DNA from: Streptomyces zhihengii
GTDB taxonomy: Bacteria > Actinomycetota > Actinomycetes > Streptomycetales > Streptomycetaceae
Reading direction: 5' to 3'
Assembly (NCBI RefSeq): GCF_016919245.1
Contig: NZ_JAFEJA010000001.1
Coordinates: forward strand, 4,981,001-5,045,000
Length of the DNA: 64,000 nt
In this document: positions 54,383 to 64,000 of the stretch, piece after piece
Layout of the letters: every line of letters starts with the position of its first letter
Numbering within the stretch: the stretch's first letter is position 1
Program-made: the position numbers and the translations under genes
The notes under the pieces: model-generated
Databases searched by the model: none
What the model was told of the DNA's origin: nothing
What the model saw: only the letters and a program-made list of their open reading frames with translations

Positions 54383-54565
54383 ATGCCGCTCGAAGCCGGC
54401 CTCCTGGAGATCCTCGCCTGCCCGGCGTGCCACGCCCCCCTCGACGACCGCTCGTCGGCGGACACCCCGGAGCTGATCTGCACCGGCACCGACTGCGGCC
54501 TGGCCTACCCCGTCCGGGACGGCATCCCGGTCCTCCTGGTCGACGAGGCACGCCGGCCCGCCTGA
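54383..54565 (+). CDS. Trm112-like zinc-ribbon protein
   Basis: 60 aa. Two Cys pairs ([10 protein letters not shown] and [12 protein letters not shown]) and ending in [12 protein letters not shown], as in the Trm112/YcaR family. In eukaryotes and archaea Trm112 activates methyltransferases; bacterial roles are little known. It lies between manB and the SIS gene, 63 bp before the latter, an order also seen, from memory, in other Streptomyces. Confidence 0.9.
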   Translation: MPLEAGLLEILACPACHAPLDDRSSADTPELICTGTDCGLAYPVRDGIPVLLVDEARRPA

Positions 54566-54628
54566 CGCGGCCGGAGACAACCACACACCGACCCCCTCGC
54601 ACGCGTACGGCGATCGGAGGCCAACCCC

Positions 54629-55771
54629 ATGCTCGACGAGTCGCTCCTCGACGCGCCGGACGCTCTCGCACGCATCGACCACAGAGGGCTCCTGCGGGGA
54701 GCCGCCGAGGCAGGGGCACGCGTGCGCACCGCCGCCCGGCACGCGTCCGAGGCGGGCATCGCGTCCCTCACCCCCGAGGGACGGCCGAGGACGGTCCTGG
54801 TGGCCGGCCCCGGCACCGCGGCGGTCGGCGTCGCCGACCTCATCGGCGCCCTGGCCGGCGCGTCCGCCCCCGTCATCGCGCTGCGGCCCACGGGCGTGGC
54901 GCACGCCGCCGGCGCCCTGCGCTGGACGCTGCCGGGCTGGGCCGGCTCCCTCGACCTGCTGCTCGTCGCCACCACCGACGGCAGCGAGCCCGGCCTCGCG
55001 CTCCTCGTCGAGCAGGCCCACCGGCGCGGGTGCTCCGTCGTCGCCGTCACCCCCGGCGCCTCCCCGCTCTCCGAGGCCGTCGAGGGCGCCCACGGCCTCG
55101 TGGTGCCCATGGCCACCTCGCCCTACGAGCTGTACGAGGAGGGGCAGGCGGCGAGCCCCAGCGCGCTCTGGGCGCTGTTCACCCCGCTCCTCGCGCTCCT
55201 CGACCGGGTCGGCCTCCTCGAAGCGCCCCCGGAGGCGCTCGACAAGGTCGCCGACCGGCTCGACCGCGCCGCCGAACGCTGCGGGCCCGCCATCGCCACC
55301 TACAGCAACCCGGCCAAGACCCTCGCCGCCGAACTCGCCGACAGCCTCCCGCTGATCTGGACCGAGGGCGTCGGAGCGGCCCCCGCCGGCCGCCGGTTCG
55401 CCGCCGTGCTCGCCGAACTCGCCGGACGCCCCGCCCTCGCCGCCGAACTGCCCGAGGCACTGCCGGCACACGGCGTGCTGCTGGTCGGCGACTTCGCGGC
55501 CGGTGCCGACCCCGACGACTTCTTCCGCGACCGGGTCGAGGAGCGGCAGGCGCTCAGGGCCCGCGTCGTCCTGCTGCGCGACCGTCCGGCGGGCGGCCTG
55601 ACGGCCGCACCCGCCGCGCGCGAGCTGGCCCTCGGCCACGACACCCCCGTCAGCGAACTCGAACCGGAGGAGGGCAGCGAGCTGGAGTGCATCGCCGAAC
55701 TGCTCGCCGTCACCGACTTCGCCGCCGTCTACCTCTCGCTGGCCGAGGCGGGCGGCGCCGAACCGTCGTAG
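54629..55771 (+). CDS. SIS-domain sugar-phosphate isomerase-like protein
   Basis: 380 aa related to bifunctional phosphoglucose/phosphomannose isomerases (mycobacterial Rv3256c position). An N-terminal SIS domain (VLVAGPGTAAVGVADLIGALAG, LVATTDGSEPGLALLVEQAH) and C-terminal SIS-like domain (YSNPAKTLAAELADSLPLIW) are visible. The canonical catalytic motifs are weakened, so activity is uncertain. Location between manB and manA suggests a helper role in mannose metabolism. Confidence 0.85.
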   Translation: MLDESLLDAPDALARIDHRGLLRGAAEAGARVRTAARHASEAGIASLTPEGRPRTVLVAGPGTAAVGVADLIGALAGASAPVIALRPTGVAHAAGALRWTLPGWAGSLDLLLVATTDGSEPGLALLVEQAHRRGCSVVAVTPGASPLSEAVEGAHGLVVPMATSPYELYEEGQAASPSALWALFTPLLALLDRVGLLEAPPEALDKVADRLDRAAERCGPAIATYSNPAKTLAAELADSLPLIWTEGVGAAPAGRRFAAVLAELAGRPALAAELPEALPAHGVLLVGDFAAGADPDDFFRDRVEERQALRARVVLLRDRPAGGLTAAPAARELALGHDTPVSELEPEEGSELECIAELLAVTDFAAVYLSLAEAGGAEPS

Positions 55772-55982
55772 CGGGAACCACCGCCCCGCGCCCGACGCCG
55801 TGCGCGGGGCCCCCGCACGCGCCCCGTCCCGTACCGCCCACCGTTTCCCTCCCGTTCCGTTCCGTCCCGTACAGTCCGGGCGGATCCCCACCGCACCGGC
55901 CGTCCCGCCTGCCCGGACCCGTCCGCCCTCACGGCGGCACGGCAGGGCCGGGGCAGGGCGACCGGGGCCGGGGGAGGGACGA

Positions 55983-56072
55983 CCGAGCCCGCCCCCGAAG
56001 AACCGAGCCCGCCGCGGAACAACCGGGCCCGCCGCAGAGCGACGCGGCACGACCGGGCCCCCCGCAGAACGA
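55983..56072. repeat. 20-bp tandem repeats just upstream of manA
   Basis: CCGAGCCCGCCCCCGAAGAA (55983), CCGAGCCCGCCGCGGAACAA (56003), CCGGGCCCGCCGCAGAGCGA (56023), a 10-bp insert, and CCGGGCCCCCCGCAGAACGA (56053) form four copies, ending 18 bp before the manA start. The rest of the 319-bp gap is GC-rich, with TTCCGTTCCGTCCCG-like short repeats near 55850. Confidence 0.85.
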
Positions 56073-56090
56073 CCGAGGAAGAACAGGACC

Positions 56091-57254
56091 ATGGACCGCC
56101 TCGACAACACCGTGCGCCCCTACGCCTGGGGGTCCACGACCGCCATCCCGGAACTGCTCGGCACCGCCCCCACCGGCGAACCGCAGGCCGAGATGTGGAT
56201 GGGCGCCCACCCCGGAGCACCGTCCGGGACCGACCGCGGCACCCTCGACCAAGTGATCGCCGCCGACCCCGAGGGCGAGCTCGGCCAGGCGGCCGTCGGC
56301 GCCTTCGGGCCCCGGCTGCCCTTCCTGCTGAAGCTCCTCGCGGCCGGCGCACCGCTCTCCCTCCAGGTCCACCCCGACCTGGCACAGGCCGCCGAGGGCC
56401 ACGCGGCCGAGGAGGCCGCAGGCGTCCCCGCCGACGCCCCGCACCGCAACTACAAGGACGCCAACCACAAGCCCGAACTCGTCTGCGCCCTCACGCCGTT
56501 CGACGGCCTGTGCGGCTTCCGGCCGCCGGTGGAGGCCGCCGACCTGCTCGCCGGCCTCGACGTCGACTCCCTCAAGCCCTACGTGGACCTGCTCCACGCG
56601 CACCCCGAGGAAGCGGCGCTGCGCGAGGTGCTCACCGCCCTGCTGAGCGCGGACCGCGACGAGATGGCCGCCACCGTCACCGAGGCCGCGGCCGCCGCCG
56701 AACGTCTCGGCGGCCCCTACGCCCCGTACGCCTCGATCGCCCGGCACTACCCCGGTGACCCGGGCGTGGTCGCCGCCATGCTCCTCAACCACGTGCGACT
56801 CCAGCCCGGCGAGGCGCTCTTCCTCGGCGCCGGCGTCCCGCACGCCTACCTCGACGGCCTGGCCGTCGAGATCATGGCCAACTCGGACAACGTCCTGCGG
56901 TGCGGACTGACCCCCAAGCACGTCGACGTCCCCGAACTGCTGCGCATCGTCCGCTTCGAGTCGACCGAGCCGGGCGTGCTGCGCCCCGAGGTCTCGCCCA
57001 CCGGCGAGGAGGTCTACGACACCCCGACCGACGAGTTCCGCCTCTCCCGCTACGTCCTCGCCCCCGGCTCCGAGGCACGCGACCTGACGGCCTTCGGACC
57101 GCAGATCCTGCTGTGCACCGCGGGCGGGGTCACGGCGGGCGAACTCCCCCTCACCCCAGGCCAGTCGGTGTTCGTCCCGGCGGGCGAGCAGGTGTCCGTG
57201 ACGGGCACGGACGGCCGCTCCGGGACACTCTTCCGGGCGACCGTGACGGCCTGA
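56091..57254 (+). CDS. manA: Mannose-6-phosphate isomerase, type I
   Basis: 387 aa cupin-type zinc isomerase linking fructose-6-phosphate and mannose-6-phosphate. Zinc ligand segments LQVHPD and NHKPELVCAL, active region FLGAGVPHAYLDG, and the start LDNTVRPYAWGS. ATG 56091 follows GAGGAAG. First step of the GDP-mannose route completed by manB and manC. Confidence 0.96.
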   Translation: MDRLDNTVRPYAWGSTTAIPELLGTAPTGEPQAEMWMGAHPGAPSGTDRGTLDQVIAADPEGELGQAAVGAFGPRLPFLLKLLAAGAPLSLQVHPDLAQAAEGHAAEEAAGVPADAPHRNYKDANHKPELVCALTPFDGLCGFRPPVEAADLLAGLDVDSLKPYVDLLHAHPEEAALREVLTALLSADRDEMAATVTEAAAAAERLGGPYAPYASIARHYPGDPGVVAAMLLNHVRLQPGEALFLGAGVPHAYLDGLAVEIMANSDNVLRCGLTPKHVDVPELLRIVRFESTEPGVLRPEVSPTGEEVYDTPTDEFRLSRYVLAPGSEARDLTAFGPQILLCTAGGVTAGELPLTPGQSVFVPAGEQVSVTGTDGRSGTLFRATVTA

Positions 57255-57353
57255 GACGGGGCGGTCCGCCGGTGCTGCAACAATGGCGCACCGCAATGGC
57301 CGGGCCGGGACCTCCGGGCGACCGATGTCAGTACGAAGGGACACCCCGAACTC

Positions 57354-58319
57354 ATGAGCGCGTCAGGCGGAACCAAGGCCATCGTGGCCGCGTTGTTGGC
57401 CAACCTCTCGATCGCGGTGGCGAAGTTCGTGGCGTTCATCTTCAGCGGTTCGTCCTCGATGCTCGCGGAGAGCGTCCACTCGCTCGCCGACTCGGGCAAC
57501 CAGGGACTGCTGCTGCTCGGCGGCAAGAAGGCGCAGCGCGAAGCCACCCCCCAGCACCCCTTCGGGTACGGGCGTGAGCGCTACATCTACGCCTTCCTCG
57601 TCTCGATCGTCCTGTTCTCCGTCGGCGGCATGTTCGCCATCTACGAGGGCTACGAGAAGATCCGCCACCCGCACGAGATCACGGCCTGGTACTGGCCCGT
57701 CGGCGTCCTCGTCTTCGCGATCATCGCCGAGACCTTCTCCTTCCGGACGGCGATCAAGGAGTCCAACACCCTGCGCGGCAAGCTGACCTGGTCGCAGTTC
57801 GTGCGCCGGGCGAAGGCCCCCGAACTCCCCGTGGTCCTGCTGGAGGACCTGGGCGCGCTCGTCGGTCTGATCCTGGCCCTCGGCGGCGTCGGCCTCGCCC
57901 TGCTCACCGGCGACGGCGTCTGGGACGGCATCGGCACCCTGTGCATCGGCATCCTGCTCATCGTGATCGCCATCGTGCTCGCGGCCGAGACCAAGTCGCT
58001 GCTGCTGGGCGAGGCGGCCGGGCTCGACGACATCGAGAAGATCAAGGACGCCACCGTCGACGGCGAGACCGTCACCCGGATCATCCACATGCGCACGCTC
58101 CACCTGGGCCCCGAGGAACTGCTCGTCGCCGCCAAGGTGGCCGTCCGGAAGAACGAGACGGCCCAGGAGGTGGCCTCCGCCATCAACGCCGCCGAGGAGC
58201 GCATCCGCGCGGCCGTGCCGATCGCCCGGGTCATCTACCTGGAGCCGGACATCTACAGCGAGGCGGCGGCCGCCGCCGGAACCAACCCCGGCAAGGCCCC
58301 CGGCGGTCAGGAGCACTGA
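57354..58319 (+). CDS. Cation diffusion facilitator transporter
   Basis: 321 aa CDF-family metal/proton antiporter. Six predicted helices; metal-site segments SVHSLADSGNQ and LLEDLGALVGL (the latter with Asp but lacking a second His), plus HPFGYGRERYIYAFL. The C-terminal domain (about 215-310) is the cytoplasmic dimerisation fold. Metal unknown. Ends at a strong hairpin. Confidence 0.93.
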   Translation: MSASGGTKAIVAALLANLSIAVAKFVAFIFSGSSSMLAESVHSLADSGNQGLLLLGGKKAQREATPQHPFGYGRERYIYAFLVSIVLFSVGGMFAIYEGYEKIRHPHEITAWYWPVGVLVFAIIAETFSFRTAIKESNTLRGKLTWSQFVRRAKAPELPVVLLEDLGALVGLILALGGVGLALLTGDGVWDGIGTLCIGILLIVIAIVLAAETKSLLLGEAAGLDDIEKIKDATVDGETVTRIIHMRTLHLGPEELLVAAKVAVRKNETAQEVASAINAAEERIRAAVPIARVIYLEPDIYSEAAAAAGTNPGKAPGGQEH

Positions 58320-58329
58320 CCTCCGGCCC

Positions 58330-58378
58330 GGCACGGCGAAGGCCCCCGACCCCACCGGGCGGGGGCCTTCGCCGTGCC
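58330..58378 (+). terminator. Terminator after the CDF gene
   Basis: 19-bp perfect arms (58330-58348 and 58360-58378; GGCACGGCGAAGGCCCCCG) with an 11-nt loop, 11 bp past the stop codon. Confidence 0.9.
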
Positions 58379-60177
<1,799 letters not shown>

Positions 60178-60229
60178 TCACGCCCGCCACCGCCGGCCGA
60201 CACCGGCGCTGGACGTGACACCGGTACCA

Positions 60230-60264
60230 GGCAGGCCCCCGCACCCCCGTGTCGGGGGCCTGCC
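60230..60264 (+). terminator. Terminator after ahcY
   Basis: 12-bp arms GGCAGGCCCCCG (60230-60241) and its complement (60253-60264) with an 11-nt loop. Confidence 0.85.
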
Positions 60265-60342
60265 CCGTACCTCCCGAACGGCTCCGGCCGGCCGAGGCCG
60301 CCCCCTCACCGCCGAGCCTCACCGCGCAAGGACCCACGCCCC

Positions 60343-60957
60343 ATGCCACGCGGCCGATATTCGCTCCACGATCCGCACGATCACACCCCCCTCGGTGACG
60401 AGCACTTCCACTGCGCCCCCGGGCCTTCCGGATGGCGCTATGTCTCCCGCACGGTCGGCCCCTCCGGACAGCAGACCGGCACCGTCGACCTGGCCGTCGA
60501 CGAGCTCGGCCGCCCCATCCGGCTCGAACTGCACACGGCCGACTGGCAGGTCCGCGGCGCCGCGCTGGACGGCGTCACCTGGGTCCGGACCGACTCGTCG
60601 GGTGTGCACGCCGACGAAGGCACCGCACGCGCCCATGCCTTCACCGGCACTTCCCCCGCCTTCCTCGTGGCCACCGCCCGGCTGCTGCGGCTCACCCCTG
60701 GCTCACCGGCGACCCGCGTACGCCTGGTCGCCTTCACGGACCCCGTCCTCGCACCCCGTCACGTCGACCAGTCCTGGGCCCTGATGAACAGTGAAGCGCA
60801 CGCCACTGACAACGGCCTCCTCGTCGTGGACGAGTACCAGGTCAGCGCACTCGACACGGGGGAGCGGCACACCGTGCACATCGCCGGGGACGTCGTCCTC
60901 GCGGCCCCCGGCATCGAGCTGGAGGACCTCGACGACCCGCCCAACGTCTTCCCCTGA
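60343..60957 (+). CDS. Hypothetical protein
   Basis: 204 aa, no signal or membrane segment. Predicted beta-barrel-like alternation (GWRYVSRTVGP, TGTVDLAVDELGRPIRLELHTADWQVRGAALDGVTWVRTD) resembles lipid- or ligand-binding barrels, but I cannot name a family. ATG 60343 is supported by length and codon use. Position after ahcY is conserved in Streptomyces as far as I recall. Stands alone between ahcY and the convergent RDD gene. Confidence 0.75.
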   Translation: MPRGRYSLHDPHDHTPLGDEHFHCAPGPSGWRYVSRTVGPSGQQTGTVDLAVDELGRPIRLELHTADWQVRGAALDGVTWVRTDSSGVHADEGTARAHAFTGTSPAFLVATARLLRLTPGSPATRVRLVAFTDPVLAPRHVDQSWALMNSEAHATDNGLLVVDEYQVSALDTGERHTVHIAGDVVLAAPGIELEDLDDPPNVFP

Positions 60958-61020
60958 CGGGTATCCCCCGACCGGGCCCGGCCGGGACGGCGGGGTGACT
61001 GATCAGGAGGCCCGCAGGGG

Positions 61021-62001
61021 CTACGCGGGAGGCGCGAATCCGGTGGCGCCGGACGGCGTGGCCGTCGTCCCGGCCTCGGCAGGGGCGATCGGAGCAGCAG
61101 GGGCAGGGTCAGGGGCAGGTGCGACCGGCGTGGCGCCCGGCCCGGCCCCGGAGCCGCCCTCGGAGGGGCGGGCTTGCGAGGCGCGGGCCGCTCCGGCGTC
61201 GTGACCGCCGCCAGGGGCTGCGGTCCCGCCCTGCGCCCGGGCCGCGGCGAACGCCCGACGGGCGTCCCGCGCCTGCCGCTCGTTGAGCACCGCCGCCAGA
61301 TAGGCCGCCGGCGGAACACCGTGAGGCGCGGGCGCCCCCGTACGCGCGACCAGATCGTCGGCCAGCCGGTGGGCCATCGACCAGCTCACCCCCGCGTCCA
61401 ACTGCCCCATCCGCGTCAGGTACTGGCGTATCGCGAGCCACAGACCGTCCGGCACCCCCGACAGGTCCAGCTCACGGAACCGCCCGACCAGCCAGAACGG
61501 CGGAGGCGGCACGGCCAGTGAGCCCCGCTGCACGGGCACCCGCTCACGCACCACCAGCGTCCCCGCGAAGACGTCGCCGACGCGCCGCCCACGCTCGGAG
61601 ACCAGCGACGCGATGCAGGCGATCACCCCGAAGGACAGCAGGATCTCGACGACGGACATCGCCCCGCGCACCAGCGCGTGACGGAACCGGATCGGCCCGC
61701 CGTCGTCCCTGACCACCCGGAGCCCGCACGCCATCTTCCCCAGCGAGCGGCCGTGGCTCAGCGTCTCCACGACGATCGGCCCACCGACCAGCACCAGCAG
61801 GAACGTGGCGATCGACACCGCCATGACCGCCGCCTCGTCCAGTGCCGCCGTCGCCACGGCCAGCCCGACCGACACCAGCAGGTACGCCGTCCACACCACG
61901 ACCAGGTCGATCACGACGGCGAGCGCCCGACTCGGCAGCCTCGCCGGATGCAGTCCGAGGACGACCGCGTCCCCCGTCACAAGCCCGCTCACCGCAGCCA
62001 C
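61021..62001 (-). CDS. RDD family membrane protein
   Basis: 326 aa. The RDD domain (about 15-155) has the Arg-Asp signature PSRALAVVIDLVVVW and GRSLGKMACGLRVVRDDGGP with three to four helices. A conserved cytoplasmic region follows (FRELDLSGVPDGLWLAIRQYLTRMGQLD), then an Ala/Pro-rich tail. Function is not established for most members; transport is suspected. GTG 62001 start. Divergent from the SpoIIM-family gene with 116 bp between, an arrangement common in actinobacteria. Confidence 0.92.
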   Translation of the reverse strand: MAAVSGLVTGDAVVLGLHPARLPSRALAVVIDLVVVWTAYLLVSVGLAVATAALDEAAVMAVSIATFLLVLVGGPIVVETLSHGRSLGKMACGLRVVRDDGGPIRFRHALVRGAMSVVEILLSFGVIACIASLVSERGRRVGDVFAGTLVVRERVPVQRGSLAVPPPPFWLVGRFRELDLSGVPDGLWLAIRQYLTRMGQLDAGVSWSMAHRLADDLVARTGAPAPHGVPPAAYLAAVLNERQARDARRAFAAARAQGGTAAPGGGHDAGAARASQARPSEGGSGAGPGATPVAPAPDPAPAAPIAPAEAGTTATPSGATGFAPPA

Positions 62002-62117
62002 CCCTCCCTTGCCGGACCTTCCCTGCCCCTCGCACCGCCCAGTCTGCCAAGCTGACCCGCAGCGCGCCCCAGTAGTACGGACCCGTACGCACCCAGCTCC
62101 CGGAGCAGCAGCCGACC

Positions 62118-63125
62118 ATGGACCTCGACGTCTTCGTGACCGCCCACCGTGCCGAATGGGACCGCCTCGAACACCTGCTGGGCAGGGGCAGGCATCTCAC
62201 CGGCGCCGAAGCGGACGAACTGGTGGCGCTGTACCAGCGCACGGCCGGGCACCTCTCCCACATCCAGTCCAGCGCGCCCGACCCCATGCTGGTGGGCCGC
62301 CTCACCCAGCTCGTCGCCCGGGCGCGGGCCACCGTGACCGGCACCAGGCGCGCCGGATGGAAGGACGCGGTCACCTTCCTGACCGCGGGATTTCCCGCCG
62401 CGGTCTACCGCTCGCGCCACTGGTGGATACCGACGGCCGTGCTCTCCACCTTGCTGGCGGCCGTCATCGGCTGGTGGATCGGCACCCATCCCGAGGTCCA
62501 GGCCGCGATCGCGGCTCCCGACGAGCTCCGCAGGCTGACCGAGCCGGGTGGTGAGTACGAGACGTACTACTCGAGCCACCCCGCGGCCTCGTCCGCCGCA
62601 CAGGTGTGGACCAACAACGCGCAGGCGGCCGCAATGTGCCTGACGCTCGGCGCCTTCCTCTGCCTGCCGGTCATCTGGGTCCTCTTCCTCAATGTGCTCA
62701 ACCTCGGCATCGGCATCGGACTGATGGCGTCGGCCGGCCGCCTCGACACCTTCCTCGGACTGGTCCTCCCGCACGGGCTCCTGGAGCTCACCGCCGTCTT
62801 CGTCGCCGCGGGCACGGGCCTGCGCCTCGGCTGGACGGTCATCGATCCCGGTCCGCAGACCAGACGAGCGGCCCTGGCCCAGCGCGGACGCGCCGCGATC
62901 GGCATGGCGATCGGCCTGGCCGTGGTGCTCTTCGTGTCCGGGGTGATCGAGGGATTCGTGACGCCGTCGGGCCTGCCGACCTGGGCGCGCATCGCCATCG
63001 GCATCGTCGCCGAGCTGCTGTTTCTCGCGTACGTCTACGTCCTGGGAGGGCGTGCGGCACGAGCCGGGGAGGCGGGCGATGTGGAGGAGGCCGACCGCGG
63101 CGCCGAGCTGCCCACCGCCGCGTGA
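62118..63125 (+). CDS. Stage II sporulation protein M family (DUF95) membrane protein
   Basis: 335 aa with about five or six membrane helices: WWIPTAVLSTLLAAVIGWWIG, then MCLTLGAFLCLPVIWVLFL, the NxGxGxG-like NVLNLGIGIGLM, and the typical LPHGLLELTAVFVAAGTGLRLG. In Bacillus SpoIIM is part of the engulfment complex; in actinobacteria the family is general and usually next to RDD proteins. ATG 62118. Confidence 0.92.
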   Translation: MDLDVFVTAHRAEWDRLEHLLGRGRHLTGAEADELVALYQRTAGHLSHIQSSAPDPMLVGRLTQLVARARATVTGTRRAGWKDAVTFLTAGFPAAVYRSRHWWIPTAVLSTLLAAVIGWWIGTHPEVQAAIAAPDELRRLTEPGGEYETYYSSHPAASSAAQVWTNNAQAAAMCLTLGAFLCLPVIWVLFLNVLNLGIGIGLMASAGRLDTFLGLVLPHGLLELTAVFVAAGTGLRLGWTVIDPGPQTRRAALAQRGRAAIGMAIGLAVVLFVSGVIEGFVTPSGLPTWARIAIGIVAELLFLAYVYVLGGRAARAGEAGDVEEADRGAELPTAA

Positions 63126-63185
63126 CACCACCGATGTGCATCGGGTGTCCGCGAGCTGCTAGTCTCCTCTTCGCCCACAGGACCG

Positions 63186-63214
63186 TTGACACGGCGCCCG
63201 TGGGGAGGTAGATT
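63186..63214 (+). promoter_or_regulatory. Upstream rRNA promoter (consensus HrdB type)
   Basis: TTGACA (63186-63191), 17-bp spacer, TAGATT (63209-63214). It is the best consensus promoter in the window and faces the 16S gene about 600 bp downstream. Confidence 0.85.
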
Positions 63215-63353
63215 CTAACGGTTGCCTCGGACTGGACATGTTCGAGCAAGAACATTTAGAGTGCATCTCGCTCCGATCGGAATTCGATTCGTCGGGGCCA
63301 TCCTCCGAAGATTTATCCGGGACCTCGCGCCGATGAGTTCGACGCGAAAATGT

Positions 63354-63528
63354 TCTGATAAAGTCGGAATCGCTGGAAAAGAAAACGCGAAAGCGGATTC
63401 CTTGAAAGCACTCCCGCCGACCGGGAATCAGGCCCGAAAGAGTCTGATAGAGTCGGAACCGCCGGAAGGGAAGAAAAGCCCGGAAAGCGCCGAGGAAATC
63501 GGGTCGGAAAGATCTGATAGAGTCGGAA
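63354..63528 (+). promoter_or_regulatory. Three repeated rRNA promoter-like boxes
   Basis: TCTGATARAGTCGGAA occurs at 63354-63369, 63443-63458 and 63513-63528. Each holds a TARAGT box like the -10 of known Streptomyces rrn promoters, each in an A-rich stretch. With the promoter at 63186 this gives four start regions, the usual number for Streptomyces rrn operons. Confidence 0.75.
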
Positions 63529-63811
63529 ACGCAAGACCGAAGGGAAGCGCCCGGAGGAAAGCCCGAGAGGGTGAGTACAAAGGAAGCGTCCGTTCCTTGA
63601 GAACTCAACAGCGTGCCAAAAATCAACGCCAGATATGTTGATACCCCGTCCATCCGGTTCGGATGGTCGAGGTTCCTTTGAAAAAGACCTGTCCGGTCCA
63701 CCTTCTGTGTGGGTGCGGGCAGGCGACACAGCGAGGACGCTGTGAACGGTGGGGCTTATTCCGCCCGACCGTTCCGCTCTAAGTGGTGTTCAACCGGATT
63801 ACCGGTAAACA
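63529..63811 (+). other. 16S rRNA leader (pre-rRNA processing/antitermination region)
   Basis: Contains TTGAGAACTCAA (63597-63608) and the following GCGTGCCAAAAATCAACGCC segment, which are conserved before actinobacterial 16S genes and linked to antitermination and RNase III processing. No protein gene is plausible here despite open frames. Confidence 0.7.
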
Positions 63812-64000
63812 TTCATGGAGAGTTTGATCCTGGCTCAGGACGAACGCTGGCGGCGTGCTTAACACATGCAAGTCGAACGATGAAGCCCTTCGGGGTGGAT
63901 TAGTGGCGAACGGGTGAGTAACACGTGGGCAATCTGCCCTGCACTCTGGGACAAGCCCTGGAAACGGGGTCTAATACCGGATAACACCCGCCGAGGCATC
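63812..64000 (+). rRNA. 16S ribosomal RNA, 5' part
   Basis: Universal 5' region: AGAGTTTGATCCTGGCTCAG at 63819, GACGAACGCTGGCGGCGTGC and AACACATGCAAGTCGAACG follow. The first base is set to 63812 by aligning AGAGTTTG to E. coli position 8. Variable region V1 (GATGAAGCCCTTCGGGGTGG) and the GGGTGAGTAACACGTGGGC block are Streptomyces-like. Cut by the right window edge after about 189 bases. Confidence 0.98.

Noticed and set aside
63159..63729. Protein-coding frames in the rRNA leader
   Set aside because: They overlap rRNA promoters and processing sequences and show no codon bias.

Overview
The window is chromosomal DNA from an actinomycete, almost certainly a Streptomyces. GC is very high with codon bias to match, many starts are GTG or TTG, GC-rich hairpin terminators are abundant, and developmental genes are present: whiB, a WhiJ-like XRE/DUF397 cassette and a SpoIIM-family gene. 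The right edge enters a 16S rRNA gene with a Streptomyces-type multi-promoter leader. Gene order matches, from memory, the SCO3020-SCO3063 region of S. coelicolor. No phage, IS element, CRISPR array or tRNA was recognised.

Layout. 0-12 kb: a POT-family peptide transporter cut by the left edge, a two-component system, a GtrA-like membrane protein, purK-purE, two M19 dipeptidase-family genes (the second lacks most metal ligands), a VOC protein, a CGNR regulator and UDP-glucose dehydrogenase. 12-16 kb: acyl-CoA dehydrogenase and a secreted multidomain peptidoglycan hydrolase. 15.4-21.2 kb is the more variable part: two unknown genes, a helix-turn-helix protein, an ATPase/XRE/DUF397 cassette, a TetR/DUF4345 pair with a duplicated operator-like site, and a DHFR-like protein. 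21.3-25.8 kb: a four-gene operon encoding two WXG100-like proteins, a membrane-anchored protein made of two four-cysteine repeats, and a lipoprotein. This is the least understood system here.

26.7-37 kb: five LytR-CpsA-Psr (LCP) genes, which attach glycopolymers to the cell wall, interspersed with a thioesterase and a GT2 glycosyltransferase. 37-60 kb: a block whose order parallels the mycobacterial cpsA-manC-fbiA/B-whiB2-manB-manA-sahH region. It holds a PGRP amidase, a sugar-1-phosphate nucleotidyltransferase, an AlkA-type glycosylase, fbiB/fbiA (coenzyme F420), cysteine dioxygenase, whiB, a giant polytopic GT2, DUF5719, a zincin, DUF3499, manB, a Trm112-like protein, a SIS protein, manA, a cation efflux protein and ahcY. 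Together manA, manB and the nucleotidyltransferase form a complete route from fructose-6-phosphate to GDP-mannose, next to the envelope glycosyltransferases and LCP enzymes that could use mannosylated products. 60-64 kb: an unknown gene, an RDD protein divergent from a SpoIIM-family protein, then the rRNA promoter region and the start of 16S rRNA.

Long hairpins separate most convergent gene pairs (for example 10592-10636, 26681-26718, 31360-31419), and short GC-rich tandem arrays fill several intergenic gaps. Large open frames antisense to real genes are by-products of GC-rich codon use and are not annotated.
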